A DNA stretch of 38,474 bases from Listeria valentina (lineage in GTDB: Bacteria > Bacillota > Bacilli > Lactobacillales > Listeriaceae): contig NZ_JAATJW010000022.1 of assembly GCF_011800755.1 (NCBI RefSeq), forward strand, positions 1 through 38,474. Reading direction: 5' to 3'. Every line of letters begins with the position of its first letter. Position 1 is the stretch's first letter. Made by a program: the position numbers and the translations under genes. Below, in pieces: positions 7,866 to 18,195 of this stretch. The notes under the pieces were generated by a model that worked only from the letters and a program-made list of their open reading frames with translations, did no database searches and was not told the origin of the DNA.

Positions 7866-7960
7866 CTTTTTGCTAGGCGAATAGAATACTTTATGGTAAA
7901 ATGAAAGAATCTTATGTATGAGCGAAAGAATTTAAGCGAGCAGGAATGGAGGAAGAGGCA

Positions 7961-9934
7961 TTGACTGATAAATTTGAACTCGTTTCAGAATATAAACCGT
8001 CTGGCGATCAGCCAAGAGCGATTGAAAAACTAGTTGCAGGTCTTAATAAAGGCGTGAAACATCAAACTTTACTTGGAGCAACGGGAACTGGGAAGACGTT
8101 TACGGTATCCAATGTCATTCAGAATATTAATAAGCCAACACTTGTTATGGCTCATAATAAAACATTAGCGGGACAACTTTATAGTGAATTTAAAGAGTTT
8201 TTTCCGAATAATGCTGTTGAATATTTTGTAAGCTATTATGATTATTATCAACCTGAAGCCTATGTTCCGCAAAGTGACACTTATATAGAAAAAGATGCGA
8301 GTATTAACGATGAAATCGACAAATTGCGACACTCAGCAACAGCTGCATTATTTGAGCGTCGTGATGTAATCATCATCGCGAGTGTTTCTTGTATATATGG
8401 TTTAGGGGCACCAGAAGAATATGGTAAATTACTTGTTTCGCTAAGAACTGGAATGGAACTTGGGCGAGATGAGTTACTTCGTCGTTTAGTTGCGATTCAG
8501 TATGACCGAAATGATATTGATTTCCAGCGTGGTCGGTTTCGTGTGCGCGGCGATGTTGTTGAAATCTTCCCAGCTTCACGTGATGAACATTGTATTCGTG
8601 TTGAGTTTTTCGGAGATGAAATCGAACGAATTCGCGAAGTCGACGCTTTAACGGGTGAAATTATTGGCGACCGGGAACATGTTTCAATTTTCCCGGCTTC
8701 TCACTTTGTGACGAGTCCAGATATTATGAAGATTGCCATTCAAAATATTAAACTGGAGTTAGCGGAGCGCTTAAAAGAACTGCGCAGTCAAGATAAACTA
8801 TTAGAAGCGCAACGCCTTGAGCAACGGACTAACTATGACATTGAAATGATGGAAGAAATGGGCTACTGCTCAGGAATTGAAAACTATTCAAGGCATTTAG
8901 CTTTGCGGGAACCGGGTTCAACGCCTTACACGTTGCTTGATTATTTTCCAGATGACTTCCAAATCGTGATTGATGAGTCACACGTTACAATGCCTCAAAT
9001 TCGAGGCATGTATAACGGGGACCAAGCGCGAAAACAAATGCTTGTGGATCATGGTTTCAGACTGCCATCAGCACTGGATAACCGTCCGCTTCGATTAGAA
9101 GAATTTGAAAAGCATGTCAATCAAATTGTTTATATTTCCGCAACACCAGGCCCTTATGAACTCGAACACAATCCAGATGTAGTCGAACAAATCATTCGTC
9201 CAACGGGACTGCTTGATCCAATTATTGAAGTTCGTCCGATTGAAGGACAAATTGATGATTTGATTGATGAAATCAATGATCGAACTGGAAAAGACGAACG
9301 GGTCTTAGTTACCACTTTGACGAAAAAAATGGCAGAAGATCTAACGGATTACTTGAAAGAAGCGGGCATCAAAGTCCAGTATTTACACTCTGAGATCAAA
9401 ACTCTCGAACGGATCGAAATCATCCGGGATTTAAGATTAGGCGTATTTGACGTACTCGTTGGGATCAACTTGCTACGTGAAGGAATTGACTTGCCGGAGG
9501 TTTCGCTTGTTGCGATCTTAGATGCAGACAAAGAAGGCTTTCTTCGTTCCGAACGGTCGCTTATCCAAACGATGGGACGTGCGGCACGGAATGAACATGG
9601 GAAAGTTATTATGTATGCGGATAACATGACAGATTCCATGACGAAATCCATTGATGAAACGGAACGTCGTCGTAAAATTCAAGAGGAATATAATGAAAAA
9701 CATGGAATTGTACCGAAAACGATTCGAAAAGAAATTCGTGGTGTGATTTCTGCGACAACAGCTTCCGAAGAGGAAGACGAAAAACTTCAAGACTTGAGCA
9801 AGCTAACGAAACAAGAACGCGGACAATTAATTGAAGATATGGAACATGAAATGAAGGCTGCTGCGAAGGCGCTTGACTTCGAACGAGCGGCTGAACTTCG
9901 TGATGCACTTTTAGAACTTAAAGCGGAAGGATGA
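7961..9934 (+). CDS. uvrB: Excinuclease ABC subunit B (UvrB)
   Basis: UvrB is the DNA-damage verification helicase of nucleotide excision repair; it is loaded by UvrA and recruits UvrC. The product shows the Walker A motif GATGTGKT near residue 40, the beta-hairpin region [18 protein letters not shown] used to clamp DNA, the DESH box, the helicase motif GRAARN and a C-terminal UVR domain ([13 protein letters not shown]) that contacts UvrC. I place the start at TTG 7961, eight bases after GGAGGA, giving 657 residues beginning MTDKFEL as in relatives. The in-frame ATG at 7946 has no usable ribosome binding site and would put the Shine-Dalgarno inside the gene. uvrA follows after six bases; an SOS box lies upstream. 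Confidence 0.97.
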   Translation: MTDKFELVSEYKPSGDQPRAIEKLVAGLNKGVKHQTLLGATGTGKTFTVSNVIQNINKPTLVMAHNKTLAGQLYSEFKEFFPNNAVEYFVSYYDYYQPEAYVPQSDTYIEKDASINDEIDKLRHSATAALFERRDVIIIASVSCIYGLGAPEEYGKLLVSLRTGMELGRDELLRRLVAIQYDRNDIDFQRGRFRVRGDVVEIFPASRDEHCIRVEFFGDEIERIREVDALTGEIIGDREHVSIFPASHFVTSPDIMKIAIQNIKLELAERLKELRSQDKLLEAQRLEQRTNYDIEMMEEMGYCSGIENYSRHLALREPGSTPYTLLDYFPDDFQIVIDESHVTMPQIRGMYNGDQARKQMLVDHGFRLPSALDNRPLRLEEFEKHVNQIVYISATPGPYELEHNPDVVEQIIRPTGLLDPIIEVRPIEGQIDDLIDEINDRTGKDERVLVTTLTKKMAEDLTDYLKEAGIKVQYLHSEIKTLERIEIIRDLRLGVFDVLVGINLLREGIDLPEVSLVAILDADKEGFLRSERSLIQTMGRAARNEHGKVIMYADNMTDSMTKSIDETERRRKIQEEYNEKHGIVPKTIRKEIRGVISATTASEEEDEKLQDLSKLTKQERGQLIEDMEHEMKAAAKALDFERAAELRDALLELKAEG

Positions 9935-9940
9935 GCAGAT

Positions 9941-12805
9941 TTGAAAAAAGATAAGATCGTAATTCAAGGAGCGAGAGCGCACAATTTGAAAAACGTTGAT
10001 GTGGAAATCCCGCGTGATAAGTTAGTCGTCATGACTGGCTTATCGGGTTCTGGGAAGTCTTCGCTTGCTTTTGATACGATTTATGCGGAAGGGCAAAGGC
10101 GCTACGTTGAATCATTGTCCGCATATGCGAGACAGTTCCTTGGGCAAATGGATAAACCAGATGTAGATTTGATTGAAGGTTTGAGTCCAGCGATTTCGAT
10201 TGACCAAAAAACGACAAGTCGGAATCCACGTTCGACAGTTGGAACCGTAACCGAAATCCATGATTATTTGCGCTTGCTTTACGCTCGTGTAGGGCACCCA
10301 ATTTGTCCAAACCACGGAATTGAAATTACTTCGCAGACGATTGATCAGATGGTAGACCGTGTGTTTGAATATCCTGAAAAAACGCGAATCCAAATTATGG
10401 CTCCGATCGTTTCGGGAAAAAAAGGAACGCATAAGAAAACGTTTGAAGAAATTAAAAAGCAAGGTTACGTACGAATTCGCGTAGATGGCGAAGTGTATGA
10501 TGTAAATGATGAAATCGAACTGGAAAAAAACAAGAAGCATTCGATTGAAATCATCATTGACCGGATTGTGATTAAAGAAGGCGTGCATTCCCGTTTATAT
10601 GATTCCTTAGAGTCAGCACTTAAACTCGCAGATGGTTATGCTGTTGTGGATGTGATCGGTGAAAAGGAATTGCTGTTTAGTGAACATTACGCGTGCCCGT
10701 ACTGCGGTTTTACGGTTGGTGAATTAGAGCCACGTATGTTTTCGTTCAACAGTCCATTTGGTGCTTGCCCAACTTGTGATGGTCTTGGAACAAAACTTGA
10801 AGTGGATGTGGAGACGGTTATCCCGGATCCATCACTTTCGTTAAACGAAGGGGCTATTGTACCTTGGAAGCCTATCAGCTCACAATATTATCCGCAGATG
10901 CTTGCTTCTGCCTGTGAAGAGTTTGGGATCGATATGGATACGCCGTTTGAAAAACTCTCGAAAGAACATCAAAATATTATTTTAAATGGTTCTGGTGAAA
11001 AAGAATTTTTCTTTAAATATAAGAATGATTTTGGAATGACACGGGAAACTTGGATACCGTTTGAAGGAATTTTGCCGAATATTGAACGGCGCTATCGGGA
11101 AACGAACTCGGATTTCACGCGTGACCAAATGGGACAATATATGACTAATTTGCCATGCCCAACTTGTCATGGCTATCGCTTGAAGGAAGAGGCTCTCGCT
11201 GTCAAAGTGGACGGAAAGCATCTTGGAGAAGTAAGCGATTATTCAATTATGGAAGGCTATGATTTCTTTGAAGGCCTCGATTTGTCGGAAAAAGAATCAC
11301 AAATTGCTGCACCGATTTTGAAAGAAGTTCGAAACCGATTAGGCTTTCTTAAAAATGTTGGATTGAATTATTTAACGCTGAGTCGAGCAGCTGGAACGCT
11401 TTCTGGTGGTGAAGCACAACGAATTCGATTAGCTACACAAATTGGGTCGAAGCTTACTGGGGTGCTTTATATTTTAGATGAGCCTTCAATTGGGTTGCAT
11501 CAGCGGGATAATGATCGACTCGTGAATACACTTCAAGGTATGCGAGATATTGGAAATACGCTCATCGTTGTGGAACATGATGAGGATACGATGATGGCGG
11601 CGGATTACTTGATTGATATTGGGCCAGGAGCCGGGGAACACGGCGGAGAAATTGTGGCTGCTGGAAGTCCGGAAGAAGTTGCGAATGATGCAAATTCAAT
11701 CACAGGAGCTTATCTTTCTGGCAAGAAATTTATTCCTGTTCCAACGAAGCGTCGTAAAGGAAATGGCAATAAACTTGAGATCATCGGCGCCAAGGCGAAC
11801 AACTTGAAAAATGTGTCGGCGGATATTCCGCTCGGAACTTTTACTTGTGTGACTGGGGTTTCTGGATCTGGAAAAAGTTCGCTCGTGAATGAAGTCCTTC
11901 GAAAGACGCTTTCGCGAAAACTAAATCGTGCGAATGCTAAGCCGGGAGCGCATAAGGAAATCAAAGGAATCGAACATCTTGAAAAGATCATTGATATTGA
12001 CCAGTCGCCAATCGGGCGAACGCCAAGATCAAATCCGGCAACATATACGGGAGCGTTTGATGATATTCGTGATTTGTTTGCTTCGACAAATGAAGCGAAA
12101 GTTCGTGGATACCAAAAAGGACGGTTTAGCTTTAATGTCAAAGGTGGGCGTTGTGAAGCTTGCAAAGGAGATGGCATTATCAAAATTGAAATGCACTTCT
12201 TGCCGGATGTGTATGTTCCTTGTGAGGTTTGTGGCGGGAAACGTTATAATAGTGAAACGCTTGATATTCACTACAAAGGAAAGAACATTGCAGAAGTGCT
12301 AGATATGACGGTGGAAGAAGGACTTGAATTTTTCCAAAATCAACCAAAAATTGCGCGGAAATTGCAAACGATTGTGGATGTGGGACTTGGTTATATTCGT
12401 TTAGGTCAACCTGCAACGACACTATCTGGCGGGGAAGCGCAACGCGTGAAACTCGCTTCGGAACTGCATAAACGCAGCAACGGCAAGTCGTTTTATATCT
12501 TGGATGAGCCTACAACAGGGCTACATGTTGATGATATCGGACGTTTGCTTGGGGTCTTGCAACGACTCGTCGAAAATGGCGATACGGTTCTTGTGATTGA
12601 GCACAATTTGGATGTGATCAAGCAAGCTGATTATTTGATTGATCTCGGGCCAGAAGGTGGCGATGGAGGCGGTCAAATTGTCGCGAAGGGAACGCCTGAA
12701 AAGGTAGCGGCATCGAAGAAATCGTATACGGGGCACTATTTGAAGCCGATTTTGGAACGCGATAAGAATCGCATGAAGGAAAAGGTAGCCGAAAAGCAAA
12801 AATAA
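9941..12805 (+). CDS. uvrA: Excinuclease ABC subunit A (UvrA)
   Basis: UvrA is the damage-sensing ABC ATPase of nucleotide excision repair. The 954-residue product has the usual length and two ABC modules: first Walker [11 protein letters not shown] near residue 33 and signature [12 protein letters not shown], second Walker [11 protein letters not shown] near residue 640 and signature [12 protein letters not shown]. Two zinc modules are visible: CPYC/CPTC in the first half and CEAC/CEVC in the second. It starts with TTG at 9941 after AAGGA, six bases from the uvrB stop, so the pair is one SOS-induced operon. It ends before a strong hairpin. Nothing is unusual in the sequence. Confidence 0.97.
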   Translation: MKKDKIVIQGARAHNLKNVDVEIPRDKLVVMTGLSGSGKSSLAFDTIYAEGQRRYVESLSAYARQFLGQMDKPDVDLIEGLSPAISIDQKTTSRNPRSTVGTVTEIHDYLRLLYARVGHPICPNHGIEITSQTIDQMVDRVFEYPEKTRIQIMAPIVSGKKGTHKKTFEEIKKQGYVRIRVDGEVYDVNDEIELEKNKKHSIEIIIDRIVIKEGVHSRLYDSLESALKLADGYAVVDVIGEKELLFSEHYACPYCGFTVGELEPRMFSFNSPFGACPTCDGLGTKLEVDVETVIPDPSLSLNEGAIVPWKPISSQYYPQMLASACEEFGIDMDTPFEKLSKEHQNIILNGSGEKEFFFKYKNDFGMTRETWIPFEGILPNIERRYRETNSDFTRDQMGQYMTNLPCPTCHGYRLKEEALAVKVDGKHLGEVSDYSIMEGYDFFEGLDLSEKESQIAAPILKEVRNRLGFLKNVGLNYLTLSRAAGTLSGGEAQRIRLATQIGSKLTGVLYILDEPSIGLHQRDNDRLVNTLQGMRDIGNTLIVVEHDEDTMMAADYLIDIGPGAGEHGGEIVAAGSPEEVANDANSITGAYLSGKKFIPVPTKRRKGNGNKLEIIGAKANNLKNVSADIPLGTFTCVTGVSGSGKSSLVNEVLRKTLSRKLNRANAKPGAHKEIKGIEHLEKIIDIDQSPIGRTPRSNPATYTGAFDDIRDLFASTNEAKVRGYQKGRFSFNVKGGRCEACKGDGIIKIEMHFLPDVYVPCEVCGGKRYNSETLDIHYKGKNIAEVLDMTVEEGLEFFQNQPKIARKLQTIVDVGLGYIRLGQPATTLSGGEAQRVKLASELHKRSNGKSFYILDEPTTGLHVDDIGRLLGVLQRLVENGDTVLVIEHNLDVIKQADYLIDLGPEGGDGGGQIVAKGTPEKVAASKKSYTGHYLKPILERDKNRMKEKVAEKQK

Positions 12806-12811
12806 GTTGAT

Positions 12812-12854
12812 AAGCTTGGTCTGGATGAAAGTTGCCAGATCAGGCTTTTTCTTT
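12812..12854 (+). terminator. Intrinsic terminator of uvrBA
   Basis: GCTTGGTCTGG (12814-12824) pairs with CCAGATCAGGC (12835-12845), with small mismatches, followed by TTTTTCTTTT. Confidence 0.85.
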
Positions 12855-12994
12855 TCCCCAAAAGTCTAAAGAAAGAATCGTTCTTAGGTTGTATGACAGA
12901 ATTTATGTGATGCGTCATAATAGAACTATGATAAATGAGACACTAAATCTACTGGAATGTTTGAATAAATGATGAATTTTTGGAGGGAAGAAAC

Positions 12995-14251
12995 ATGGAG
13001 AATGAACGTAAACGTATTTTGGAACTCGTAAAACAAGGCGTTATCTCAACTGAAGAAGCTTTGATGTTACTTGAAAATATTTCGAAAAAAGAAGGAAAAA
13101 GTGCGGCTTCGGAAAATATGCGCCAAGCTGATCGCTCGGAAGCTCGTCAGGAAGAGGAGGAACAAGAGGAAGCGGGTTATGATTATTCGCAAGGTTGGAA
13201 CACAAAAGATAATCCGTATCGTGGCGGAGAAGCCAAAAAAACGCGTCCTCGTCCTCAAGATGGATCGAACAAGGAAGAAAAAGCTAAATTAGAACGTGAA
13301 AAGCAAGCGAAACGCGAAGAAACATTGAAAAATGTGATGAGTGATTTATCGCAAGCGGGCGAAAAAATTGGTTCTTTCTTGGGAAGTGCTATCAATCAAG
13401 TGAAGGATATGCCGTTTCCGTTTTTAACCTCAACGAAGCTAGAACGCGAATTTGTTTATCATGACACGACGCTTTCAATTTTAGAGTTTGACGTTGCGCT
13501 TGGGAACATTGAATTCAAGCCATCGGAAAATAATGATATCCGTGTGAAGGCTGCGATTAAACTCTTCAAGGAATACCCAGAAGAGGAAGCAATGAAAATT
13601 TTCTTTGATCGAACGACGCTTCGGGTAGATGAAGAAACGCTTCGCTTCGAGTCTAAATCAAAACAAATTGTGACCAACTTGACGGTTTACTTGCCACGCC
13701 GGGAATATGACTATGTTTCGATCAAAATTTTGAACGGAAATTTCCATATTGATGAGCTAGTTGGACGTGACTTGTTTGCGAAAACAACGAATGGCAATAT
13801 CAGTGTTGGAACGCTTCAAGCTACACTTGCTGAAATTGAATCGATCAATGGGAATGTTCGGATTCAAAATGGGAAAGTGCGAGATGTTTCGCTTAAAACT
13901 CTAAATGGAAATGTGGCTGTGAAAGGTGAATTTTATTCAAGTAACTTGACCACTAAAAATGGTAATGTACGTTATCAACTAGAAAATTCCAATGCAGTTT
14001 ATCTCAAGGCAAAAGCTGGGGCTGGAAACATTGAGGTTATCGTGCCGAAGGAATCAGGCTTGGATGGGCGAATTCATACCAATCTAGGTAAACTATTGCT
14101 CGATGTGAAGGATGCGAATGTTCTCGATTCCAAAACGGAATCCGTGAACAAAATGATGGTATTTACGAAAGCTTCAAGTGAAGATTCGGAAGCATTGAAA
14201 GTGGAAGCTGAAGCAACGACGGGTAATGTGAAAATTAGAGACTTTAAATAA
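12995..14251 (+). CDS. YvlB/LiaX-like protein with C-terminal DUF4097 beta-helix
   Basis: I place the start at ATG 12995, after TGGAGGGAAG; an in-frame TTG at 12980 overlaps this ribosome binding site. The 418-residue product opens with a helical segment ENERKRILELVKQGVISTEE, typical of YvlB/LiaX N-termini, followed by a very charged linker (about 30-110). The C-terminal half is a DUF4097-type repeat with recurring NGN/NGK turns (LNGNFHI, TNGNISV, INGNVRI, LNGNVAV, KNGNVRY), which predicts a right-handed beta-helix. LiaX in Enterococcus senses cationic peptides and controls the LiaFSR response; the Listeria cluster is, from memory, induced by cell-wall stress through LiaSR. No signal peptide or membrane helix is seen. 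It heads a four-gene cluster with PspC and YvlD proteins. Confidence 0.85.
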   Translation: MENERKRILELVKQGVISTEEALMLLENISKKEGKSAASENMRQADRSEARQEEEEQEEAGYDYSQGWNTKDNPYRGGEAKKTRPRPQDGSNKEEKAKLEREKQAKREETLKNVMSDLSQAGEKIGSFLGSAINQVKDMPFPFLTSTKLEREFVYHDTTLSILEFDVALGNIEFKPSENNDIRVKAAIKLFKEYPEEEAMKIFFDRTTLRVDEETLRFESKSKQIVTNLTVYLPRREYDYVSIKILNGNFHIDELVGRDLFAKTTNGNISVGTLQATLAEIESINGNVRIQNGKVRDVSLKTLNGNVAVKGEFYSSNLTTKNGNVRYQLENSNAVYLKAKAGAGNIEVIVPKESGLDGRIHTNLGKLLLDVKDANVLDSKTESVNKMMVFTKASSEDSEALKVEAEATTGNVKIRDFK

Positions 14252-14260
14252 ATTCAATTT

Positions 14261-14287
14261 GCGGGAAGCAGCACTCCTGTTTCCTGC
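14261..14287 (+). other. Intercistronic hairpin without a U-tract
   Basis: GCGGGAAGCAG pairs with CTGTTTCCTGC with one bulge-like mismatch. There is no clear run of T after it. It may adjust transcript levels between the first and second genes of the cluster. Confidence 0.45.
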
Positions 14288-14326
14288 TTAGTTAGTTAAG
14301 TTTTAGGAAGAAAGGAAGCACAGGCT

Positions 14327-15571
14327 ATGGAGAAAAAGTTAAGAAGGTCGCGAGTAGATCGTAAAGTGGGTGGCGTTTTCGGAGGTATTGCGGAATACAC
14401 TGGAATTGATGCAACGGTTTTACGACTTGTCTTTATTGTTTTTGCGATTTTTACGATGAAGACTGGTATTGCAATCATCGCTTACATTATTGCTTTGTTT
14501 GTGATTCCTTCAAGTAAAATGAACAATGATGAGGTGAGAGCGGAATTTCGTCGGCGACAAGATGAAAAACGTCGCTACGTGAGTGAAAGACGTGAGCAAC
14601 GTTTTGAACGAATGGACGAAAGAATTGCAAGAAAGCAGGCTCATATGGAACGAGGACACATGCGAAATGCTGATAAAATGCGTCCACCTCATACGCCAGA
14701 ACCGCCGATTCACCGCGGGGAAGCAAGACCGCGTCCAACTCGTGAATTTACGTTTGACGCAACAACATTCAAGGCACTTAAAGTTCAAATTGCGACAGGA
14801 GACGTCCGTGTCCGTGTTTGGGAAAAAGATGAATTGAAGATGCGTGTTGTTCTTGCAGTTCATGAGAAAGCACGGTCGATTCGTCAAATGAGCGAAGATA
14901 AATTGTGGGATTATTTCTTTAGTCAAACTATGCTAGAGATTGACCCAGCACAATTTACGTTTGAATCAAGAAAAGATGTTTTGAAAACAGATGTCGTTTT
15001 GACGGTTCCTAAAAGACTGTATGAACAAGCTAAAATTCAATTGCTTAACGGGAACTTGAAATTTGATGATATTTCAGCAGAAGATACGATTATTAAGATT
15101 CATCATGGGGACCTTCGTTCCTCGGCAGCTAGTGGCAAGTTCTTGAGTGCAGATTTACAAGATGGCGAAATTTTCTTCAAGCGAGCAAATATTGAAAATC
15201 TCGATCTTGCTACGCAAAAAGGAGATGTGGTTGTGGATGGTAATTTTATTACCACGATTGCTAAATCCGCTAAGGGTGATGTGGAGTATAACTTGCACAA
15301 CGATTCCGCAACGGCAGCTGACTTGAAAGCTCCACATGGCGATATTCGCATCCAGATTCCCGCATCGTGGAACGTGGATGGAACACTTGGAACCAAACGA
15401 GAAAAAATTTACTTTGATTTGAAAAATGCTAAGGTTTGGGATGATTCGAATCAAGCGCTTGTTTTCACTCAAAATGCTGAAGAAATCAGTACGGCAACTT
15501 TGCAAGCTAACGTAGATACTGGAATTATTAAAGTGACCGAACTGGAAGAAAAACAGGAAAATGTTTTATAA
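14327..15571 (+). CDS. PspC-domain membrane protein fused to a DUF4097-like domain
   Basis: Residues 3-62 of this 414-residue product form a PspC domain (VDRKVGGVFGGIAEYTGI, then two hydrophobic helices ending IALFVIPS). A long basic/acidic helical linker (about 65-135, rich in Arg, Glu and His) follows. From about 138 to the end it has a DUF4097-like beta repeat (LLNGNLKFDDISAED, KGDVVVDG, KGDVEYN, HGDIRIQIP). PspC proteins sense or respond to membrane stress, and DUF4097 is the presumed extracellular or scaffold module. The fusion places both functions in one chain, complementing the upstream LiaX-like protein and the downstream stand-alone PspC. The ATG follows GAAAGGAAG. The same cluster exists, from memory, in L. 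monocytogenes. Confidence 0.85.
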   Translation: MEKKLRRSRVDRKVGGVFGGIAEYTGIDATVLRLVFIVFAIFTMKTGIAIIAYIIALFVIPSSKMNNDEVRAEFRRRQDEKRRYVSERREQRFERMDERIARKQAHMERGHMRNADKMRPPHTPEPPIHRGEARPRPTREFTFDATTFKALKVQIATGDVRVRVWEKDELKMRVVLAVHEKARSIRQMSEDKLWDYFFSQTMLEIDPAQFTFESRKDVLKTDVVLTVPKRLYEQAKIQLLNGNLKFDDISAEDTIIKIHHGDLRSSAASGKFLSADLQDGEIFFKRANIENLDLATQKGDVVVDGNFITTIAKSAKGDVEYNLHNDSATAADLKAPHGDIRIQIPASWNVDGTLGTKREKIYFDLKNAKVWDDSNQALVFTQNAEEISTATLQANVDTGIIKVTELEEKQENVL

Positions 15572-15596
15572 TCATTAAAAGGAAGGAAGAATTACG

Positions 15597-15794
15597 ATGA
15601 AAAAACTCACAAAATCATCAGAACAAAAAATACTAGCTGGGGTTTGCGGTGGCTTTGCAGAATACTTGGGCTTTGATGTTACTTGGATACGCCTTGCTTG
15701 GGTAGTTCTAACCTTAATCGGTGGATCGGGTATCTTGCTATATATCATTGCTGCGATTATTATGCCGAAAGCTCCAGAGTTAGAATGGGAGTGA
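15597..15794 (+). CDS. PspC-domain small membrane protein (YvlC-like)
   Basis: This 65-residue protein is a minimal PspC domain: KILAGVCGGFAEYLGFDVTW (residues 11-30) followed by two hydrophobic stretches (about 29-57) and an acidic tail. It closely resembles the N-terminal domain of the preceding gene, suggesting duplication of the module inside the cluster. An AAAGGAAGG site lies before the ATG, and the next gene begins 10 bases after its stop. PspC proteins act at the cytoplasmic membrane in envelope-stress responses; the partner here is most likely the LiaX-like or DUF4097-fusion protein, which is inference. Confidence 0.88.
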   Translation: MKKLTKSSEQKILAGVCGGFAEYLGFDVTWIRLAWVVLTLIGGSGILLYIIAAIIMPKAPELEWE

Positions 15795-15804
15795 ATTTTC
15801 GAAA

Positions 15805-16155
15805 ATGCGCTGGTTAATAGGTGTCATTATTAATGCAGTTTTATTTGTCGCAATGTCTGGGTTCTTTTCAAGTTTCCATGTCGACGGATTTATGACTGCT
15901 GTCATTGCAAGTTTTATTTTAGCAATCTTAAATATGTTAGTTCGTCCGATTTTATTTATTCTAACGCTCCCAATTAATATTTTGACGCTTGGCTTGTTTA
16001 CATTCGTTGTAAATGCGCTAATGCTTGAACTTACGACTTATTTCATGGGAAGCTCGTTTAGTATTGATGGATTTGGAATGGCAATGTTGATTGCTGCGAT
16101 TATGGCGTTTGCCAATATGATTATTAATTCCGTATTATGGGATAATAAGAAATAA
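15805..16155 (+). CDS. YvlD-like membrane protein (phage holin superfamily IV)
   Basis: The 116-residue product is almost wholly hydrophobic, with four predicted membrane segments (about 1-20, 26-50, 53-75, 85-112) and a conserved-looking ANMLVRPILFILTLPIN type segment. Length and position after a PspC gene match YvlD of Bacillus and lmo2484-type proteins of Listeria, annotated in databases as phage holin family 4 although no lysis role is established. The RBS GGGAGTG overlaps the end of the previous gene, so translation is likely coupled. It ends the operon, directly before a strong terminator. Confidence 0.85.
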   Translation: MRWLIGVIINAVLFVAMSGFFSSFHVDGFMTAVIASFILAILNMLVRPILFILTLPINILTLGLFTFVVNALMLELTTYFMGSSFSIDGFGMAMLIAAIMAFANMIINSVLWDNKK

Positions 16156-16191
16156 CAAAAAACAGCTCCAAGTGAATGGGGCTGTTTTTGT
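16156..16191 (+). terminator. Intrinsic terminator of the LiaX/PspC operon
   Basis: AAAAACAGCTCCA pairs with TGGGGCTGTTTTTG around a six-base loop, with T-rich 3' flank. This is a strong, symmetrical terminator that could work in both directions. Confidence 0.88.
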
Positions 16192-16287
16192 TTAGGAAGT
16201 AATTTCAAGTAAAGTATATGATTTAACTACTCGAAAAGCGCGAGAAATGGTAAAATGAAGAAAACAAACCTTGATGGAGGTAATTCG

Positions 16288-17223
16288 ATGACAAAATCTG
16301 TTCCGGTAAAAGAATTAGTGGAGCGGCTTAATTTAGAAGTGCTTTGTTCAGATGACGGATTAGATCGCCCAATCGTAACAAGTGATTTATCAAGACCAGG
16401 TCTCGAGCTGACTGGCTTTTTCTCGTATTATCCTGAAGACCGTGTACAACTATTCGGAATGACGGAGATTTCATTTTCAAAGGGAATGGAAACGCAAGAA
16501 CGCTTAAAGCGGTACCAGCAAATGTGTACGCGCCGCACGCCTGCTTTTGTAATCTCACGTAGCCTAGAAGCACCCGACGAGCTCATTCAAGCCGCAAAAG
16601 AAGCTGGAATCCCAGTCCTTCGTTCTCGCCTTAAAACAACGCGTTTGTCCGTTTATATTACGAATTACTTGGAAAGCAAGCTTGCGCCAGTTATTTCAAA
16701 ACATGGCGTTTTAGTAGATATTTATGGGCTTGGTGTTTTGATTACTGGAAATAGTGGCGTTGGGAAAAGTGAGACAGCGCTTGAACTTGTGAAACGCGGG
16801 CACCGACTAGTCGCTGATGACAACGTTGAAATTCGTAAAGAAGATGAGTTGTCGCTGATTGGTTCCTCGCCAGAAATTATTGAACATTTACTGGAAATCC
16901 GCGGGCTCGGCATTATTAATGTTATGACGCTTTTCGGTGCAGGTGCGGTTCGGTCGAGTAAAAAGATTACGCTCGTAGTTCATTTGGAAAATTGGGATCC
17001 AGAAAAACACTATGATCGTGTTGGACTGGATGAAGAAAAAACGCAAATTTTTGATATGGATATACCGATGATCACGGTTCCGGTTCGACCGGGAAGAAAC
17101 TTATCGGTTATTATCGAAGTTGCAGCGATGAACTTCAGGTTGAAAAATATGGGATACAATGCGGCTGAACGCTTTACGAGTGACCTTAATCATTTGATTA
17201 GCCATAACAGTATGAACGATTAA
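16288..17223 (+). CDS. hprK: HPr(Ser) kinase/phosphorylase
   Basis: HprK phosphorylates or dephosphorylates Ser46 of HPr and so sets carbon catabolite control. From ATG 16288, after TGGAGG, the product has 311 residues, the normal length. It shows Walker A GNSGVGKS at 154-161 and the HprK signature [19 protein letters not shown] at about 202-220, with the His/Asp pair VADDN before it. An upstream in-frame ATG at 16255 would add an 11-residue extension without a ribosome binding site and is rejected. A TAAAAT box lies just upstream. It is followed by a terminator and then lgt, whereas in many relatives hprK-lgt-ppaX are one operon; readthrough is possible. Confidence 0.96.
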   Translation: MTKSVPVKELVERLNLEVLCSDDGLDRPIVTSDLSRPGLELTGFFSYYPEDRVQLFGMTEISFSKGMETQERLKRYQQMCTRRTPAFVISRSLEAPDELIQAAKEAGIPVLRSRLKTTRLSVYITNYLESKLAPVISKHGVLVDIYGLGVLITGNSGVGKSETALELVKRGHRLVADDNVEIRKEDELSLIGSSPEIIEHLLEIRGLGIINVMTLFGAGAVRSSKKITLVVHLENWDPEKHYDRVGLDEEKTQIFDMDIPMITVPVRPGRNLSVIIEVAAMNFRLKNMGYNAAERFTSDLNHLISHNSMND

Positions 17224-17235
17224 AATGCTAGAAAT

Positions 17236-17285
17236 GGAGCCACGAGTGAATGAAGAAGTAGGAATTCGGGCTCCTTTTCTTTTTA
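17236..17285 (+). terminator. Terminator between hprK and lgt
   Basis: GGAGCC (17236-17241) pairs with GGCTCC (17269-17274) and is followed by TTTTCTTTTT. The loop is long (27 bases), so partial readthrough into lgt is likely. Confidence 0.6.
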
Positions 17286-17337
17286 CGTAAAAAAAGGTAC
17301 AATCAATACGAACAAAGTGAATGAAAGTAGGTTAGAC

Positions 17338-18171
17338 ATGGAGAATCAAATTAAACCGCTTGATCCGGTTGCGATCGATCTTGGCGGACTCTCAATCAAA
17401 TGGTATGGCATTATTATTGCAGTTGGTGTTGTTGTTGCTCTTTTACTAGCTCTTCGAGAGTCTAGCAAGCGTGGCTTGGATAAAGAATTGTACATTGACC
17501 TTTTGATTTGGGCCATCCCGATTTCAATTATTTGTGCGCGGATTTATTATGTCGTATTCCAGTGGGACTTTTACAAAAATAATTTAGGTGAAATCATTAA
17601 AATTTGGCATGGCGGTATTGCGATTTATGGCGCTTTAATCGGGGCCGTTGCGACAGCTATCATCTTTGCCCGAGTGAAGAAAATTTCATTTTGGCAGTTG
17701 GCGGATATTGCAGCGCCAAGTTTGATTATCGCTCAAGCTATTGGACGTTGGGGCAACTTTATGAACCAAGAAGCACACGGTGCAGAAACTACCCGGAGTT
17801 TCTTGGAAAGTTTGCATTTACCAGACTTCATTGTCAATCAAATGTATATTGAAGGTACATACTATCAACCAACCTTTCTATATGAAAGCCTTTGGAATGT
17901 TTTAGGATTTATCGTTTTACTCATCTTGCGCCGAACAAAAATCAGACGAGGTGAACTTTTCTTGAGTTACGTGATTTGGTATTCTTTCGGACGATTCTTT
18001 GTCGAAGGGATGCGAACAGATAGCTTAATGTGGGGCGATTTCCGCGTTTCGCAAGTACTTGCTATACTCCTTATCGTGGTTTCTCTTGCGATTATTGCTT
18101 ACCGTCGGATCAAACAAAATCCGCCCTATTATATGGCCGATAAGTTCGGTGACGTGCCAAAAAGGAAATAA
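17338..18171 (+). CDS. lgt: Prolipoprotein diacylglyceryl transferase
   Basis: Lgt adds diacylglycerol to the lipobox cysteine of prelipoproteins at the membrane. The ATG at 17338 gives 277 residues, the family length; a GTG at 17317 would give a seven-residue extension. Seven or so membrane helices are visible. The Lgt signature [13 protein letters not shown] (about 141-153) with its catalytic-region Arg and Asn is intact, as is the HGG motif ([14 protein letters not shown]). It is followed after 24 bases by ppaX, and then an acyltransferase, forming a three-gene run that ends in a terminator. Confidence 0.96.
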   Translation: MENQIKPLDPVAIDLGGLSIKWYGIIIAVGVVVALLLALRESSKRGLDKELYIDLLIWAIPISIICARIYYVVFQWDFYKNNLGEIIKIWHGGIAIYGALIGAVATAIIFARVKKISFWQLADIAAPSLIIAQAIGRWGNFMNQEAHGAETTRSFLESLHLPDFIVNQMYIEGTYYQPTFLYESLWNVLGFIVLLILRRTKIRRGELFLSYVIWYSFGRFFVEGMRTDSLMWGDFRVSQVLAILLIVVSLAIIAYRRIKQNPPYYMADKFGDVPKRK

Positions 18172-18195
18172 TTTTAATCAGGAAAGGGTGTAGAC

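Noticed and set aside
7946-7960. ATG at 7946 as the uvrB start
   Set aside because: It has no ribosome binding site of its own and its codons contain the GGAGGA that serves TTG 7961; the TTG start also gives the family's usual N-terminus.
12880-12960. A LiaR box or ECF-sigma promoter before the LiaX/PspC operon
   Set aside because: ATGAC and GTCAT flank 16 bases and a CGTC is present, but the pattern does not match either consensus well enough to call.
13067-13292. Lys/Arg-rich ORFs on both strands within the LiaX-like gene
   Set aside because: They arise from the charged, low-complexity linker of the real protein read in other frames.
14261-14287. Hairpin after the LiaX-like gene as a full terminator
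   Set aside because: It lacks a T-run, and the following genes have no clear promoter of their own, so readthrough is expected.
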